Below the pieces are notes generated by a model that was not told where the DNA came from, made no database searches, and was given only the letters and a program-made list of their open reading frames with translations. This document shows, piece by piece, positions 24,564 through 37,145 of a DNA stretch of 64,000 nucleotides (positions within the stretch are counted from its first letter, which is position 1; each line of letters starts with the position of its first letter). The stretch lies in contig NC_086384.1 of assembly GCF_036588685.1 (NCBI RefSeq), positions 11,918,195 to 11,982,194 on the forward strand. Reading direction: 5' to 3'. Source of the stretch: Mytilus trossulus. Taxonomy: Eukaryota; Mollusca; Bivalvia; Mytilida; Mytilidae. The translations under genes and the position numbers were made by a program.

Positions 24564-25084
24564 AAACACATACACATTCTCACAGACAGCTTTGATGTGA
24601 CTTCTTTAAGGTGTATCTAACACTACAGGGAGATAACTCTGTAAAGTCAGCCCAACGTTTTAATTACGTTGTGTTGCAAATGGAATATTAAGCTCCTCGA
24701 TGATCAAAATTGGTGTTTGTCAAACTGCTATATAACCAGTGTATTTTTTCTGACAAGACGGTTGGTTCAAAATTTTTGATTTTTTTATATTTTTGTTAAA
24801 GGGTCAAAGTAAATACTTTGACAAAATTTTATAAAAATTAAACGAGCCAAATTAATTTTAGTGGAAGTGTTGGGTACCACCTTAAGTAGAAGTAATAATC
24901 TCCACGAGTAACAACTAACCAACTTATATAGAGGGTCATCAATTTCAATGGAAATACACAGTGTAATATGGACACTACATAGTTCACATTGTGTAAAACA
25001 ACTAAACTCCCAAAACAACGAGTTGCACTCAAAGAAAAAACGGAAAATTTTGGTGTTTTTTTAAATTTTAAAAACATCTCTGCC
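24564..25084. other. Non-coding stretch
   Basis: No gene or clear repeat seen. Confidence 0.4.
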
Positions 25085-25265
25085 TTTGGCGCAGATGTAT
25101 TGGTTTGCGTTTGAACTCCACTTTTCAACTATTTCGTGTAGGTCAGTTTGTGTGTGTGGAGGAAGCCGAAGTGCTGGGGAAAAAACTGACTTTCGATAAG
25201 AAAAAAAATAATCTGAGCAAATTAAAATTGGAGTCGAGAGCACCTCGTGAGCGCCTGTCATATAG
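25085..25265 (+). repeat. Family 5 SINE-like repeat, diverged
   Basis: Blocks 'gtggaggaagccgaagtgct', 'actgactttcgataag' and 'ttggagtcgagagcacct' belong to the same dispersed family as 42265-42490. Confidence 0.55.
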
Positions 25266-26606
25266 ATTATAGAAAAAGCTACGATTTAAAATAGGAGGAT
25301 AGGAATGTGTCTTCTTAGTAGAGGCACCGTGTGTACCTAACTCCTAAATCTACCTGTAAGCTCTAATTATATATAAACTAATCATATATGACTGTTGATC
25401 GCTTAACTTCCAGTGGCAAATATTTCATGAATGTTCAGGACGAAAACGCATTTATACGCTGAAAGAACGATTCCATAGGTGGGACTAGCATTGGTGTATG
25501 AACACATCACGAGGCAACATTGGGTAGTTCACAGGGAGGGGCGGTGAATCAAATTGAATGAAAGTTATTAATTCATTAATAGTATGTTTTGGAGGCCAAT
25601 TTTATACTTTTTATATTTTTTATTGAGTTGTAAATTTATGAATTATCTTTTATTGTGTGTGCGGTGGACGCCAATGTGTCTTGGTGTTTCCTTATATCAC
25701 ATAATGCAAAAGGGGGTGGTTCAGCACAATACTTTATTTCTTTTTTTTCTTATATTTAGGAAATTTTGTAGAGTTATCTCTTTCTCCTGGTGTTATTATA
25801 TTTTGACCTTCCCTACGTCACTTAGTTTCTATATCTCACGAAAATCTAATCACATGAAGTGCAATGGTTCTAAATAGGCAAACATTGAAATTCAATCACG
25901 CTTCGATTAAGATCAAATAAATACGGAAGTGTTTCAAAATAAAGGATCCGTTTTTTATCATGATTTATAATTGAAAAGATAACATTAAATCGTATTCAAA
26001 TCAACAAAAGCTTCCATAGTGTGTTCAATTCTCTTTACAATTTAAAAAAATGAGATGGTATATGACATTTTCAAGGCACTAAGTTAACATAGATCTCGTG
26101 ACTGGTTTAACACTACAATTTGATTATTCGTTACATCACGAATACTGATAACTATTGTTCTATAAGTTTAAACAAATTGGATGGCTAGACTATCCAGTTT
26201 TAGAATGTTTGATGCTTTGTGTATATTTGCGTTTCCACAAACGAAAGTTCTATGAACTTTGAAAATCATTAAATAATTGCATTCATTTTGAGATATAGCA
26301 GAATTATAAGACCAAAAGTATTATGAGTCAACATTCAAACTTATATTGGAATTTTTGTAAGTATGTTTTTCTTTTTTATTACGCCTCTAATATGCGTTGC
26401 GGAACATATTGACTACATACCTTTTGTTCCTCTATTAATAAGCTTTCGAACGAGGTATAATGTTTATCTGTATTTATGGGTTAGAAGGTCGCATCAGTTC
26501 ATTCCATTATTTAAAATAGGCTATTTCATCACTTTCACGCGTATTTTGGCATTTATGTCCTCCTTAACCCCTCTTATGGTAGTTGCGGCACAATTGAAAT
26601 GTTATA
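25266..26606. other. Non-coding stretch
   Basis: No gene seen; small open frames lack any recognisable domain. Confidence 0.4.
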
Positions 26607-26855
26607 TATATATAATCAAAGGCAGACGATTTGGTGTCACGATATCTCAGTAGCATGGGTTTCGAATCCCGGCGAGGGAAGAACAAAAAATTGCGAAAGC
26701 AAATTTACAGATCTACTATCGTTGGGTTGTTGATTAGACGAGTTGTATATGTTCCAGACCGTATGAGTATTTGGACCGTACGCGTACGGTCTGGACCGTA
26801 TGTGTACTTTTTCGAAATAATCATACGGTAGGACACTACGTGTACGGTCTGACAA
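26607..26855 (+). mobile_element. tRNA-like SINE, head-truncated copy
   Basis: The sequence 'gatttggtgtcacgatatct' is followed by a box-B-like 'ggtttcgaatccc' and then 'gacgagttgtatat'. It ends in a tail of alternating 'gaccgtatg' and 'cgtacggtc' motifs. The 5' box-A part present in the 27.4-27.7 kb copy is missing. Confidence 0.65.
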
Positions 26856-27379
26856 ATAGCGAGGAGTTGGTCAATTGTACTAGATACAAATACATATAAC
26901 AGATAGCATAACCTAACTCACAAATAGATAGAAAAAAAATCAATTGTAATTGAAATAAAAACTTTATATTTTAACTATTTAAAAAATTCACGCAAATTAA
27001 ATCTATTAATCTCTAGTATTTATCATGTAGACCAGTAATACATCATACACTAATTGAATTATGACAATTATTCTAACTGAAATTGAATGTGTATAATGTG
27101 GGAGGACTATTGTTTTAGAATATTTAGCAACTTTTAAAAAAAATGCTTATCGAAAGGAACATGCATGAACTGAAAAAATGTAAATATGAAAAATTTACTT
27201 TTGGTAACGGGTGTCACCTTTGGCGAGAGTTTCAAAATAGGATTCAGTTATACAATTATACAAATATCTAATTTAAATTGTTAGTTAGTTCATTGTATCC
27301 ATCTTATTGTAACAATAACAATTTGTAAAACTAAAAATAAAGATTGTGATAAATGTTTGTATACTAGATGTAACCCATA

Positions 27380-27705
27380 TGATCCAATAACATGTATGGT
27401 CAGCTCATACTTGACCATACGCGTATACTCATACGGTCCGACCGTACGCGTATGGTCCAGACTGTACGTTTACAGTCCAAATATTCATATGGTCTGGAAC
27501 TTATATATAATCAAAGGTATATACAACTCGTCTAAACATCAACCCAACACTTTTAGAATTGTAAATTTGCCTTCGCAAATTTGGTGGTCCTTCCTCGCCT
27601 GGATTCGAACCAATGCTACTGAGATATCGTGACACCAAATCGCCTGCACTGTATTCGGTGCCGTAGACCACACGACCACCTTGGCTTCATAATAATAAAG
27701 CTTTC
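27380..27705 (-). mobile_element. tRNA-like SINE, fuller copy
   Basis: Read on the minus strand: 'gccaaggtggtcgtgtggtc' (box-A-like), then 'ggcgatttggtgtcacgata', then 'ggttcgaatcc' (a match to the box B consensus), then the 'gacgagttgtatat' body and the self-complementary 'cgtacggtc' tail. It lies in inverted orientation to the copy at 26607. The tail and promoter boxes support a Pol III-derived SINE. Confidence 0.7.
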
Positions 27706-27942
27706 GGTGGCCGGATGTTACATTTCCTCGTCAGTTTTAATCTAGCGTCGTAATATAGTAATATTGTTACAGATCAGCTCAATTATCTATAGTAAAGGAT
27801 TATACAAATTAATGCAATATACAGTCACAGAAAAAAATGATATTTATAAGTACGTCTGAGTCATTAACAACTCTACAACAGATTTATCAGTCAGATCACC
27901 AGCAATAGTGGTGATACATGGCTGTGCTTTGTACATTATGCA

Positions 27943-28000
27943 TATACAACTCGTCTAAACATCAACACAACAATGTTAGATCTGTAAATTTTCAATGTCG
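27943..28000 (-). repeat. tRNA-like SINE fragment
   Basis: Has 'atacaactcgtctaaacatc' and 'agatctgtaaatttt', matching the SINE body only. Confidence 0.55.
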
Positions 28001-28215
28001 TCCAAACATTAAACGAAGGAATTCTGATAAAAATAGTTAGGACAACCTTCAGTTTACCCTCTGAAACTAACTAAATAAATAAAAGTTAAAAATTTAGAAA
28101 CTGTTTCAATTTTTTTCCTGATATCAGTTTGAATATTTGTTAGATAATATGAAAATGACGAATTCAGAAATACGGGATATAGTGTCGTAGTAAAAAAATA
28201 TTTCATTATTCATTT

Positions 28216-28745
28216 AAAAAAGAAGATGTGGTATGATTGCCAATGAGACAACTGTTTACAAAAGACCAAAATGACGCAGACATTAACCACTATAATAGTT
28301 CATCGTACGGCCTTTAACAATAAGTAAAGCCCATTCCGCATATTCAGCTATAAATGAGCCCATATATGACAATGTAAAACAATTCAAACGAGAAAACTAA
28401 CAGCCTTATTTATATAACAAAAATTAACGAAAAACAAACATGTACAAATGTAACACATAAACAAACGGCAACAACTGAATAACATATATAATACATAAAT
28501 AATGTGGTGAGGCTAAACATGTTAGCGGGGTCCTAACCCTAACCTGGTACAGGAGTATAACAATACAACACAAGAACGAACTATAAAAATCAGTTGAAAA
28601 AGGCTAAACTCATCAGATGGACAAAAATACAAGTGGACGTGACCGGGTTCTTGTACATCCCGATAACAAAAAGACACTATAACCAGATCTGAGAGCACTT
28701 GCACTTATCTGACAGCTAGTGCAAAGCCACTATCAACTGATAAAG
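28216..28745 (+). repeat. Family 1 repeat, longest copy
   Basis: About 530 bp. It has all blocks of the shorter copies plus 'ggggtcctaaccctaacct', 'cagttgaaaaaggctaaact' and 'gtggacgtgaccgggttc', the first two of which also occur reversed at 46595-46720. This shows how far the parent element extends beyond the truncated copies. Confidence 0.75.
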
Positions 28746-29300
28746 AAAATGAATGGGTATATGTATATAACATACTTATAATATTTAGTTTTCTCTAAAT
28801 TTACTGATAACAAAATCAATATTTATACAAATAGAACAATATTCAATGATCTTATTATAGTGTTGAATGGGTAACCTTTTAGAATATTTTTTTTGAAGGA
28901 GCGATAAGTTTACAAGGATCATTTCTAAATTTCCGGGCACGGTTAACAAAATTTTCGTGAAATGAAATGTGCTATTATTCATCACTTAACATTGAATAGT
29001 GAACCATGAACTATTTCATTATTCATTATTGAATTTTGAATAATAAAAAATGAATTAACAAACGTACTTCAGCACGGTCAAATGTTTGCATTATGTTGAT
29101 ATATGTATCTGAATAATGGAAAAAAATCAATTCATGCCAAGGTTTAACAAACTAAAATAAGACATTGTTTTATTTATCTAAGAACGTATTACACGTATGA
29201 TTTTACACATCATTGCCTGCATTACAAGTTAAATATTTGAATTTAATGTGCTTGTTTGATTTAAAGAGAAAAAAGTCAATAGTTAATATATTACTGTAGA
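28746..29300. other. Non-coding stretch
   Basis: No gene or clear repeat seen. Confidence 0.4.
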
Positions 29301-29304
29301 AGCT

Positions 29305-29702
29305 TAATATGAAATTTAAGCCAAATCAAACATAAACCCTTATTCCAGCCTACGATATGGTTAATAGATTAACCAAATATTAATGTCGAAGTCAGTTCAA
29401 CCCTCGGAATGGTCTGTACACACAGATTAGACAAATATTAGATGTTAAAGTCGTCTTAACATTTGTTTACATCTTTCAACGGTCATTTGTCCTGTATACT
29501 ATAATACATGATTTCTAAAGTCTTTGTGATTATGTATGCTGATATGAACTTCTAATCAAATCAAACATTAATTATTATTCCAGCCTACTATATGATTGTT
29601 ATAGCTAGATTACTCAAACGTTAATGTCAAAGTAATGTCAACCCTCAGAATCGTCTGTACACATAGATAAGACATAGATTAGATTTTAAAGTCATCTTTT
29701 GA
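29305..29702. repeat. Diverged direct duplication, ~160 bp units
   Basis: 29305-29465 and 29540-29702 share 'aaatcaaacat', 'attattccagcctac', 'aatgtc(g/a)aagt', 'tcaaccctc' and 'gtctgtacaca' blocks in the same order, about 235 bp apart. Confidence 0.7.
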
Positions 29703-30023
29703 GAGATGAAAATTATACAATATTTTTAACTTCTTAACGACCACGCGTCTAGCAAAATTAATGCAAAATGTAAAAGGCAAATCTGATAAGCACACACCTA
29801 GCCATAATCTTCAAAAGAGGAATCAGTGGTGTATTGTTATGTTGCTTGTCACGAAGGCTTTTAACCTGAAAGTGTCTTTTACATGCACAGTAGTGTTTGA
29901 TGCGGCACGGGGGTTTAATTGCTATGAGTTTAATGTTTTTATGTGTATATATATTAAGTTATTTCAATTTTGTCTCGTTATTCACAGTACTGTTACATCT
30001 TACCAGATCTGGTATATATTTAT

Positions 30024-30208
30024 ATAATAGTTCTTGAAAAACTGGTCATTATCGTGATATATGGACTGCCCACAGGACAGTGGTATTGACTAAGATAGTG
30101 ATAATGACTGAGCCGAAGGCGAGGTCATTATCGCTGTCGCAGTCAATACCACTGTCCTACGGGCAGTCCATGTATCACGATAATGACCAGTTTTTCAAGA
30201 ACTATTAT
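30024..30208. repeat. Long palindrome H1
   Basis: Arms of about 85 bp ('aatagttcttgaaaaactgg', 'gactgcccacaggacagtgg') meet at an apex AGCCGAAGGCGA centred near 30116. The outer about 50 bp pair almost perfectly. Shares the apex type with H2, H3 and H4, but not the arms. Confidence 0.9.
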
Positions 30209-30480
30209 GTTTATTTCATTGAGAAACCATGTTTTGGAAAATTTTCATAAATTAAAAACGCCTAAAGCGAACTCGAGTAGTTGTACGATTTCTATAGCAA
30301 AGAGTGACGACCAGTCGTAGTAATACTACCATTCATTTTAGTGCAACTTTTCAGTATATAAATTCCTAATTAAGTTTTCTTTAATTTTACCGTTAAAGAA
30401 AAAATGTAATAAACAATTCAACAACTTAGATATAATATTAAAAACAGGAACATGTTTTATGAAAGGTACATCTGTCTAAA

Positions 30481-30598
30481 CAGAGAAACCACGCCCAACC
30501 GCTCATTAACAGAGAAACCACCCCCAACAGTCATTATCAAACTGAAACCACGCCCCAACGATCAATAGCAGACGTAAACCACGCCCCACCGGTCCATA
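30481..30598. repeat. Four-copy ~30 bp tandem repeat ('aaaccacgcccc')
   Basis: Units start near 30481, 30510, 30540 and 30570. Each has 'gaaaccacgccccaac' or a close variant followed by an AT-rich end. Confidence 0.8.
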
Positions 30599-30729
30599 TC
30601 ATGTAAAAGTTCATTAACGACCGGTTTTCTGGTCCGTATTGTTCTGTTAATGACCGAAGGAATTTATTACTGAAGATTAATGAATGTCATGTGACCCCTT
30701 TTTATCCAATAAGAGAAACCGATATGAAA

Positions 30730-30883
30730 TAATATATGTTATTCAGGTCTCAGACAGGGTATATATTGTGACATTCCCGGCTTAGAGTTTATATCCCTGA
30801 GCCGAAGTCGAAGGGGATATAAGCCCTGAGCCGGGAATGTCACAGTATATACCCTTTCTGAGACCTGAATTACACATATATTA
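30730..30883. repeat. Long palindrome H2
   Basis: Arms of about 55 bp ('attcaggtctcagacagggt', 'gtgacattcccggct') pair with few mismatches. The inner region holds 'tatatccctgagccgaagtc' around the centre at 30806. Confidence 0.9.
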
Positions 30884-31675
30884 CGGATTACCCCTGACTT
30901 AATGTTATTTTCCAGTGCAGGTACCGGTTTTTGTTCATATAAGTTGAAAACCGCAATATGTTCGGCATACGCGAAGGATTTTCTTATTTGCTGTGGATAT
31001 AATTTTTTCGTGTATGTAATAGTTTATAATAACACTTTTAACATTAAATTTAAGTATTAAAAGTGTAAATTGCGTGATTTTGTATCAAAAATGTATTATT
31101 GACTGAAGCACGTCATTATTTTCCTTCTGTGAGCCTCTGACAGTCTGATAGCTTTTGACTACGTCACTTAGTAACCGGTGTTATGATGACGTTTTTGAGG
31201 TTCCAATTGGGGATAAAAACGTCGTATATACCCCGGCAGTTTCCTGAATATACACTGACATCTCTGTGTTGTTATCCAATCACAAACCTCGACACATTTG
31301 TAATCCGTTATAATATATGTTTTGGTATCTTGTTTTGTATGTACATTATATCATTTGGTGTTTTGATTTGTTTCTAAACTTTTCATTTGTTATATTCATA
31401 TGTGTTGCCATATTCCTATTAAAAAGTGGTTAATTTTAAGTGTTGGACATTTTTATAAACTTTTGAAGAGACGGCATGTGCCAAAGTTGCAATGAAAATC
31501 ACAAAAAGACTAAGAATGAGACTTTGTAAGATATGAAAATAAAAAAGAGACTGGTTTTACACGGATTTATTTTCTCTCAATCGATTTATAACTTTTGAAC
31601 ACCGGTTACTACATTTGTCTATTTTATTGATGTATTGGTGTTTGCTCCACGTCCAGTTGCAAATTATTCAAAGAT
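30884..31675. other. Non-coding stretch
   Basis: No gene seen. Confidence 0.4.
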
Positions 31676-31858
31676 ATAGGAAGATGTGGTATGAGTGTCA
31701 ATTTGACAACTCTCCATCCAAGTTACAATTTATAAAAAAGAAGATGTGGTATGATTGCCAATGAGACAACTATCCACAAAAGACCAAAATGACACAAACA
31801 TTAACAACTATAGGTCACCGTAAGGCCTTCAACAATGAGCAAAGCCCATACCGCAGTC
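31676..31858 (+). repeat. Two adjacent family 1 copies of different subfamilies
   Basis: 31676-31733 is a 58-bp piece of the 'gtatgagtgtcaatttgaca / ctctccatccaagttac' subfamily. It is followed directly by a 125-bp piece of the main subfamily (31734-31858). Their abutment suggests insertion of one into or beside the other. Confidence 0.7.
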
Positions 31859-34556
31859 ACTGTTGTAAAAACCTAACCTAGGTCATTATTGAAATTTTAG
31901 AATTGTGCAAGCGTTGTTGTGTGCGGTTTTAATTGTATAAATTTCAAGTTTGTTATAGTTCAATCAGAATTGATTGTTATGATTCAGTATACATCGTAAT
32001 CCTTCTGATACAGGATGTCTGTTTTCCGAAATATTTATTGATACTTACATTAAGTTGTTTTGATGTTTCTTTTTTTATATGTCGGTGTTGGTTTGTACAC
32101 CATAAGGCCTTTGGATATAATAAAAAAAACCAGTACATTTGTACCACTTATCGCGTAGATTGCAAGTAAATATCTTATAAATAAGCTTGTTAGCAATTTG
32201 ATAAGGGCTTCTAACTTCTTTTCAGGATGATCCAAATCCAATACCTTTACTTACCGATGATTAATTGCAGAAACATGAGACTCAGGGAAATATCGATAGA
32301 TTTTTAAAATAATAATGAAATACGAGAAATTGATGAATAGTTTTCGATTGGAGGTGAAGACTTAGAGGGCATTAAGAATTGTCATAATATCAAATAACAC
32401 AATCACTATTTAATGTTCGATGGAAATTAAGTCGGAAATACAAAATCTTTAATGAAAAATTAATATTCTAGTAATTTGTTTTTTTCAAAACTGTAAATAT
32501 AAACATAAAAAATGAAAAGGAAATTGGAAATCTAGCAAACCCGACTTAATAGGAGTAAACACAGACTGTATAAGGATAATCATATCCAGCTTTACTGGAC
32601 CGGTATTTTGGTAGTTTATCATTTCACATTCTTAAGTGAGTCAAATGAAGGTTTGTTTGATTCAATATTGAATTTACCTTGACTTGCATGAAAATTTAAA
32701 AGAATGTATTACCAAAAAATTGAAATACTTAGTAACATAGATCGAAAAAAATCATATGAAACAATTTACACCTTTTAAAGAAATCTCAACATGCCTTATC
32801 AAAAAATGTACGTCAACTAGTTTCTAGATTTGACGTAGCTCTAAATGCTCCCTAATTTGTGTAAAATAATAATATTTTTTTTATAAAAAAAAATTATGTA
32901 CTTTTCTGATGTGCCATTATTATTGGTCCTATTGACAGATCATATATATTGTACTGTTGGGTGTAAATCATGTTACTATACATAAGTATGTAAAACTAAT
33001 CACTTTTTAAAAACTGTGAAATCGATACTTCATTAAGGTAATTATTTTAAGTGTTGTCATGCCATGCGAAAACTGTTTCTTCATACCAGATGTTGTTGAA
33101 ATCTCAAAACAAAAATGTCACGGAGATGTATTGAGTGGACACAAAACAAATATACAAAATGCAGTATTATCATGTTTTTTTTAAATAGCAAGAAATAGTC
33201 TTTGAATTTTTCTATAGTTTTGAGAAAGAAAAAAAGTGCGTGGTCTCCGTTTACTACAGTAACTGTAAACATGGTACATTAAGAGGTTTTAATTAAATCA
33301 CCTATTCGTGTTTTTACAACGGCATTTTGTTTTCTTTTCTACAAAACTTGACTGGAACGCCTCTATATAAAGGTGAGGTAAGACACATTCATATAAGCTA
33401 AAATAGTTCAAGCAAATATTTTCAATATTTATTTAATTGTTTCCTGTAAATAACAGCGTAAACAGTTTTTTTTTATATATAAAATTATGTAATTGGTCAT
33501 GCAATATGAAAAAGAAAATCAATTTACTTTTACAAATTGTGATTTTGATGTAGAGTTGTCTTATTGGCACTCATACCACTTTCTTCTATCTATTAGGCGA
33601 AATATAGTAGTACATGTAGTGACGTTGTTTTCTGTACATTCAATGGCAAAAGAACTGCATATTCAAATTGAACAAATGACTGTAAACGTTTCAACGTATA
33701 TAAATACTTGTACTGTTCTACAACTGAGTAAGATTTAGAATGTGCTAGTTCTTAACATTTCTCAATAAGACACCATATACCACGAAGACTGGCGATGTTG
33801 TTGGTGAGAACATTAAACAAATCATTTTGAAACAGATAAGAATATTCACAGATAAAGATACTTTTTTTGTTCTAAATATGTTTTTGTTCTAACTATTTAG
33901 ATAAACACATGGAAAAGCATTGCACCACCTTGATTTTCTAAAACTTGAAAGATTAGCCTCTTATTTTGGATGGAATATAATAAAAATGTAAAATGATATT
34001 GAAACGTAGTTAATGATAACATTGGCATTAAAACGAACATAAAAGGTATAACATTTTTTTTTTGCCCTAACCAAAGTTTTTATATCAAAATGAAGTGTTT
34101 TTTGTACAAAAACATGCATTTTATAACTTTTACTGTAGTCGAATTTTACAATGTCAGACATTTCAAAATTAATCTTAAGATGATTGTTCACATCATTGTT
34201 GATCGTTATACGCCAAAGAATTATTACTTTGAGCGCAGCTTCTCTCATGCTGATTATCTGCCATCGAGCTGCAGTTATGAGTTGTGGATGACCAATAACA
34301 AGGTGTCAATCACATGACTTCATTATTGATAACTTGGTTATTTAAAGTGTTGAAAACAATGAGAATACAAACATCTGTTTTATTGTTTACGAGTACAGTA
34401 TCTGCATATTTATTGATTAAACTCAGGTAATATTAAAATAATGTTTAACTAGTTCTATTTCAATAAATTATATTTTATATTATTTAATTTGAATTTCAAT
34501 ACTTTTTTCCATGTGTATATATGTTCAAATAACATTCAATATCTCTTTATAAAAAC
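31859..34556. other. Long non-coding AT-rich stretch
   Basis: No gene seen. A 44-bp end fragment of family 1 lies at 33549-33592 (minus orientation: 'gagttgtcttattggcac'). Confidence 0.4.
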
Positions 34557-34645
34557 ATTGCAAATGAGACAACTATCTAAAAATATTCAAATAAAGTGGA
34601 TGAAAACATCTTTAGGCAACCGTACGGAATTCAACCTATGTGTAT
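34557..34645 (+). repeat. Family 1 repeat, diverged fragment
   Basis: Has 'attgcaaatgagacaactat' and 'ggcaaccgtacgg' blocks. Confidence 0.5.
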
Positions 34646-34856
34646 CGTTTGGTTTTTAATTTGTTTTCTTATTTCGAAACAAGTACAGTATATCTTAGCA
34701 TTTTAACATTTTTAGATTCACTGGGCACCAACCAGTACTTTCAAATATAAATAATATAATATACGTGTTAGTATAGACATTGTTTAGTTTAATCATACCT
34801 ACTCATTTTAATTGCATTTGCATTTGTATTGATATGTATATTTGATATTTATAGAA

Positions 34857-35638
34857 CGTAGTTATTTCCCTTTAATAAATTATAGATTAATACATTTATG
34901 CAAATATCGTGAACCATTTGATAAATCTACTTTGCATTTATCTACCTTTATATAGATTTGAAATGTGTAATATGATATGCCTGGTCCGGAAGAGTTGGGT
35001 TATCCAATATTGAATATTACTATATCTACCCTAGCTCAATATTTGACCAAGCCCTATTTTTTATGATGAAGATATTTCGTACTCGTATCAAATGCATTTT
35101 GAATACTTTTTTGCAACATTATTTCAATATTTATATATAATTTATATAATCAGGAACAAAATAAACAAACAAAGGGAAACATAGCAAACATATACTTATG
35201 ACAAACAAAAAAGCATACAATGTATACGTAAACAAAATAATAATAATATAGATTTATAAAAATATAATTTAAAATCGGTGATAACTAGTCCCTTTCATTA
35301 GACATAGCGATCGTTTGATTAAGGAACACTCAGCGCCTTATACCCTTTACCTGTTTGAAGTTGATGGTAAACAATGTATTTTTTTACATTACCTTCAAAG
35401 CATTTAGATTTTTTATACAATTTTTTTTGATTATTTTCTGTAAACGGTTAAAGCCAGTTTACGGTTGAGGTTTATTCTACAACTCAAAAGAAAATGTTTC
35501 TATCATCAAATGTTCTGCAGAACTGACATTAACTGTTTCCACTAGGAATTTGTAGACATCTTCAACGGAATGGTTTGATCTTTTGTATTGAATTTCAAAA
35601 TTAAAATGGATTAAAATTGATTAGAATAAAAAGACATG
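34857..35638 (+). repeat. Segmental duplication copy A
   Basis: Starts 'tagttatttccctttaataa' and runs through 'tatgcctggtccggaagagt', 'caggaacaaaataaacaaa', 'aaagcatacaatgtatac', 'ctgacattaactgt' and 'cttcaacggaatg'. All blocks recur in the same order in copy B (35639-38255). Identity is about 75-80% by eye, so the duplication is old. Confidence 0.85.
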
Positions 35639-35671
35639 TAGTTATTTCCCTTCAATAAATTACTGTTACAG

Positions 35672-36229
35672 ATAAAGGAGTATGTTCGGTAAAGTCCTAA
35701 AATGGCCCCTTGTTTTTTGCGTAAATTTCAAATTCGGATTTATTGACCAATATCACAATAAATTATAGCTAATACAGTGACTAGATATTAAATAAGCCAT
35801 TTTGTTGAAAATTTTACGATTCTGCATTTCATTATGACGTCACAAGTTGTACTCATATTGATTTTTCACCAAAAAATCAATAAAAATGGGTAAATTTCCA
35901 TAGATTATTGGACAGGAAACATAGAGCGCATACATCGCCAACAAAGATCTTTTGAAATAATGTTTATGAAGACATTTCACATATCTTGTTTGAATATTAA
36001 GTTTGTCGACGCCTGCGCTCTATGTTTCCTGGTCCTTAATTTGGTTAAAATCCCTTATCTTGACCTGTTTGGGATGTAAAAATCAACGTGTTAGAATTAA
36101 ACTTTGACAAAAACAGTTCTGTTTAACTTTCTCACATGTCTTTAAGGCAACTTAAAACATTTATTGTCTTGTAACAATGAACTTTATAATTGGGGCCAAA
36201 TATGGCACTTACCGAACTTACTCCTTTAT
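35672..36229. mobile_element. MITE with ATAAAGGAGTA termini, ~555 bp
   Basis: Left end ATAAAGGAGTATGTTCGGTA and right end TACCGAACTTACTCCTTTAT are imperfect inverted repeats of about 38 bp, each continuing to GGCCCC. A TA flanks each end. A second inner inverted pair ('aggaaacatagagcgca' at about 35914-35930 and its complement near 36014) brackets the centre. Copy A of the duplication has no such insert between 'tac' and 'tttatgcaaat'. Confidence 0.85.
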
Positions 36230-36389
36230 GCAAATATTATATACAATTTGATAAATAAACTTCGTTTATCTGTAATTCGTAAATTTTTCCTTTGATCTTA
36301 CAGCCTAATATTTTCGAGTATCAACGTACTGGCTGTATCACTGACAATATTAGGCAATACATTGTGTGACGTCTTAACTACTGATAAAC

Positions 36390-36517
36390 AGAATAATAGG
36401 TAGTTTCGTTTTTGATACTGACTATATCATGTGGAATATCTCAACTCGCCCTAACAGGCTCGTCTTGATATTCAACATGATAGAGTCAGTATCAAAAACG
36501 AAAGTACCCATTATTCT
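36390..36517. repeat. Long palindrome H4
   Basis: 61-bp arms (36390-36450 and 36457-36517), about 53 of 61 positions complementary by eye, around the apex CTCGCC-CTAACA-GGCTCG. Arms contain 'tttcgtttttgatactgact'. Confidence 0.9.
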
Positions 36518-36710
36518 ATTTGTATCTATCTTTACATAGATGTTAAAGGTTTAATATGGTATGCCTGGTCCGGAAGAGTTTGCTTAACCAATATTGAATA
36601 CTAATCTACTTCCAGCTCAATATTTATTAGACCAAGCCCTATCTATGTCTTTGTGATGAATACATTTCGTACTTGTATAAACTTCATTTTGAATACCGTT
36701 TTGCAGTATT

Positions 36711-37145
36711 GTTTCGATAGCATCACTGAAGATACATGTATTGTCGAAATGCGCATCTGGTGCAACAAAATTGGTACCGTTGATTTTATTACTACCACTG
36801 GGTCGATGCCTCTGCTGGTGGACTATTAGTCCCCGAGGGTATCACCAGCCCAGTAGCCAGTACTTCGGTACTGGCATGAAAATAAGGTTTTTTTGTGTTA
36901 TTAAAATTTCCTGTTGCAAAATATTAGAAATTATTATAAATTAAGGAATGTATCTCCCTCATGCAAAGCTCTGATTCCTTTCACGAATTTGGCTATACTT
37001 TTTGGACCTTTTGGATTAGAGCTCTTCATCTTTTATATATGCTTTGGATTTCAAATATTTTGGCCACGAGCATCACTGAAGAGACATGTATTGTCGAAAT
37101 GTGCATCTGGTGCAACAAAATTGGTACCGTTGATTTTATTATATC
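36711..37145 (-). repeat. Composite family 2 repeat, two partial units
   Basis: The block 'acatgtattgtcgaaatg' plus 'gcatctggtgcaacaaaatt' occurs at 36734 and again at 37084. The first unit also holds 'agtccccgagggtatcacca', whose reverse complement type appears at 47541-47580 at the far end of that family 2 copy. So these are two ends of one larger repeat. Confidence 0.7.

Noticed and set aside
27590-27690. Genuine tRNA gene suggested by box A/box B-like motifs
   Set aside because: No foldable acceptor and anticodon arms; a similar sequence lies nearby in inverted orientation with a non-tRNA tail, so it is a SINE.
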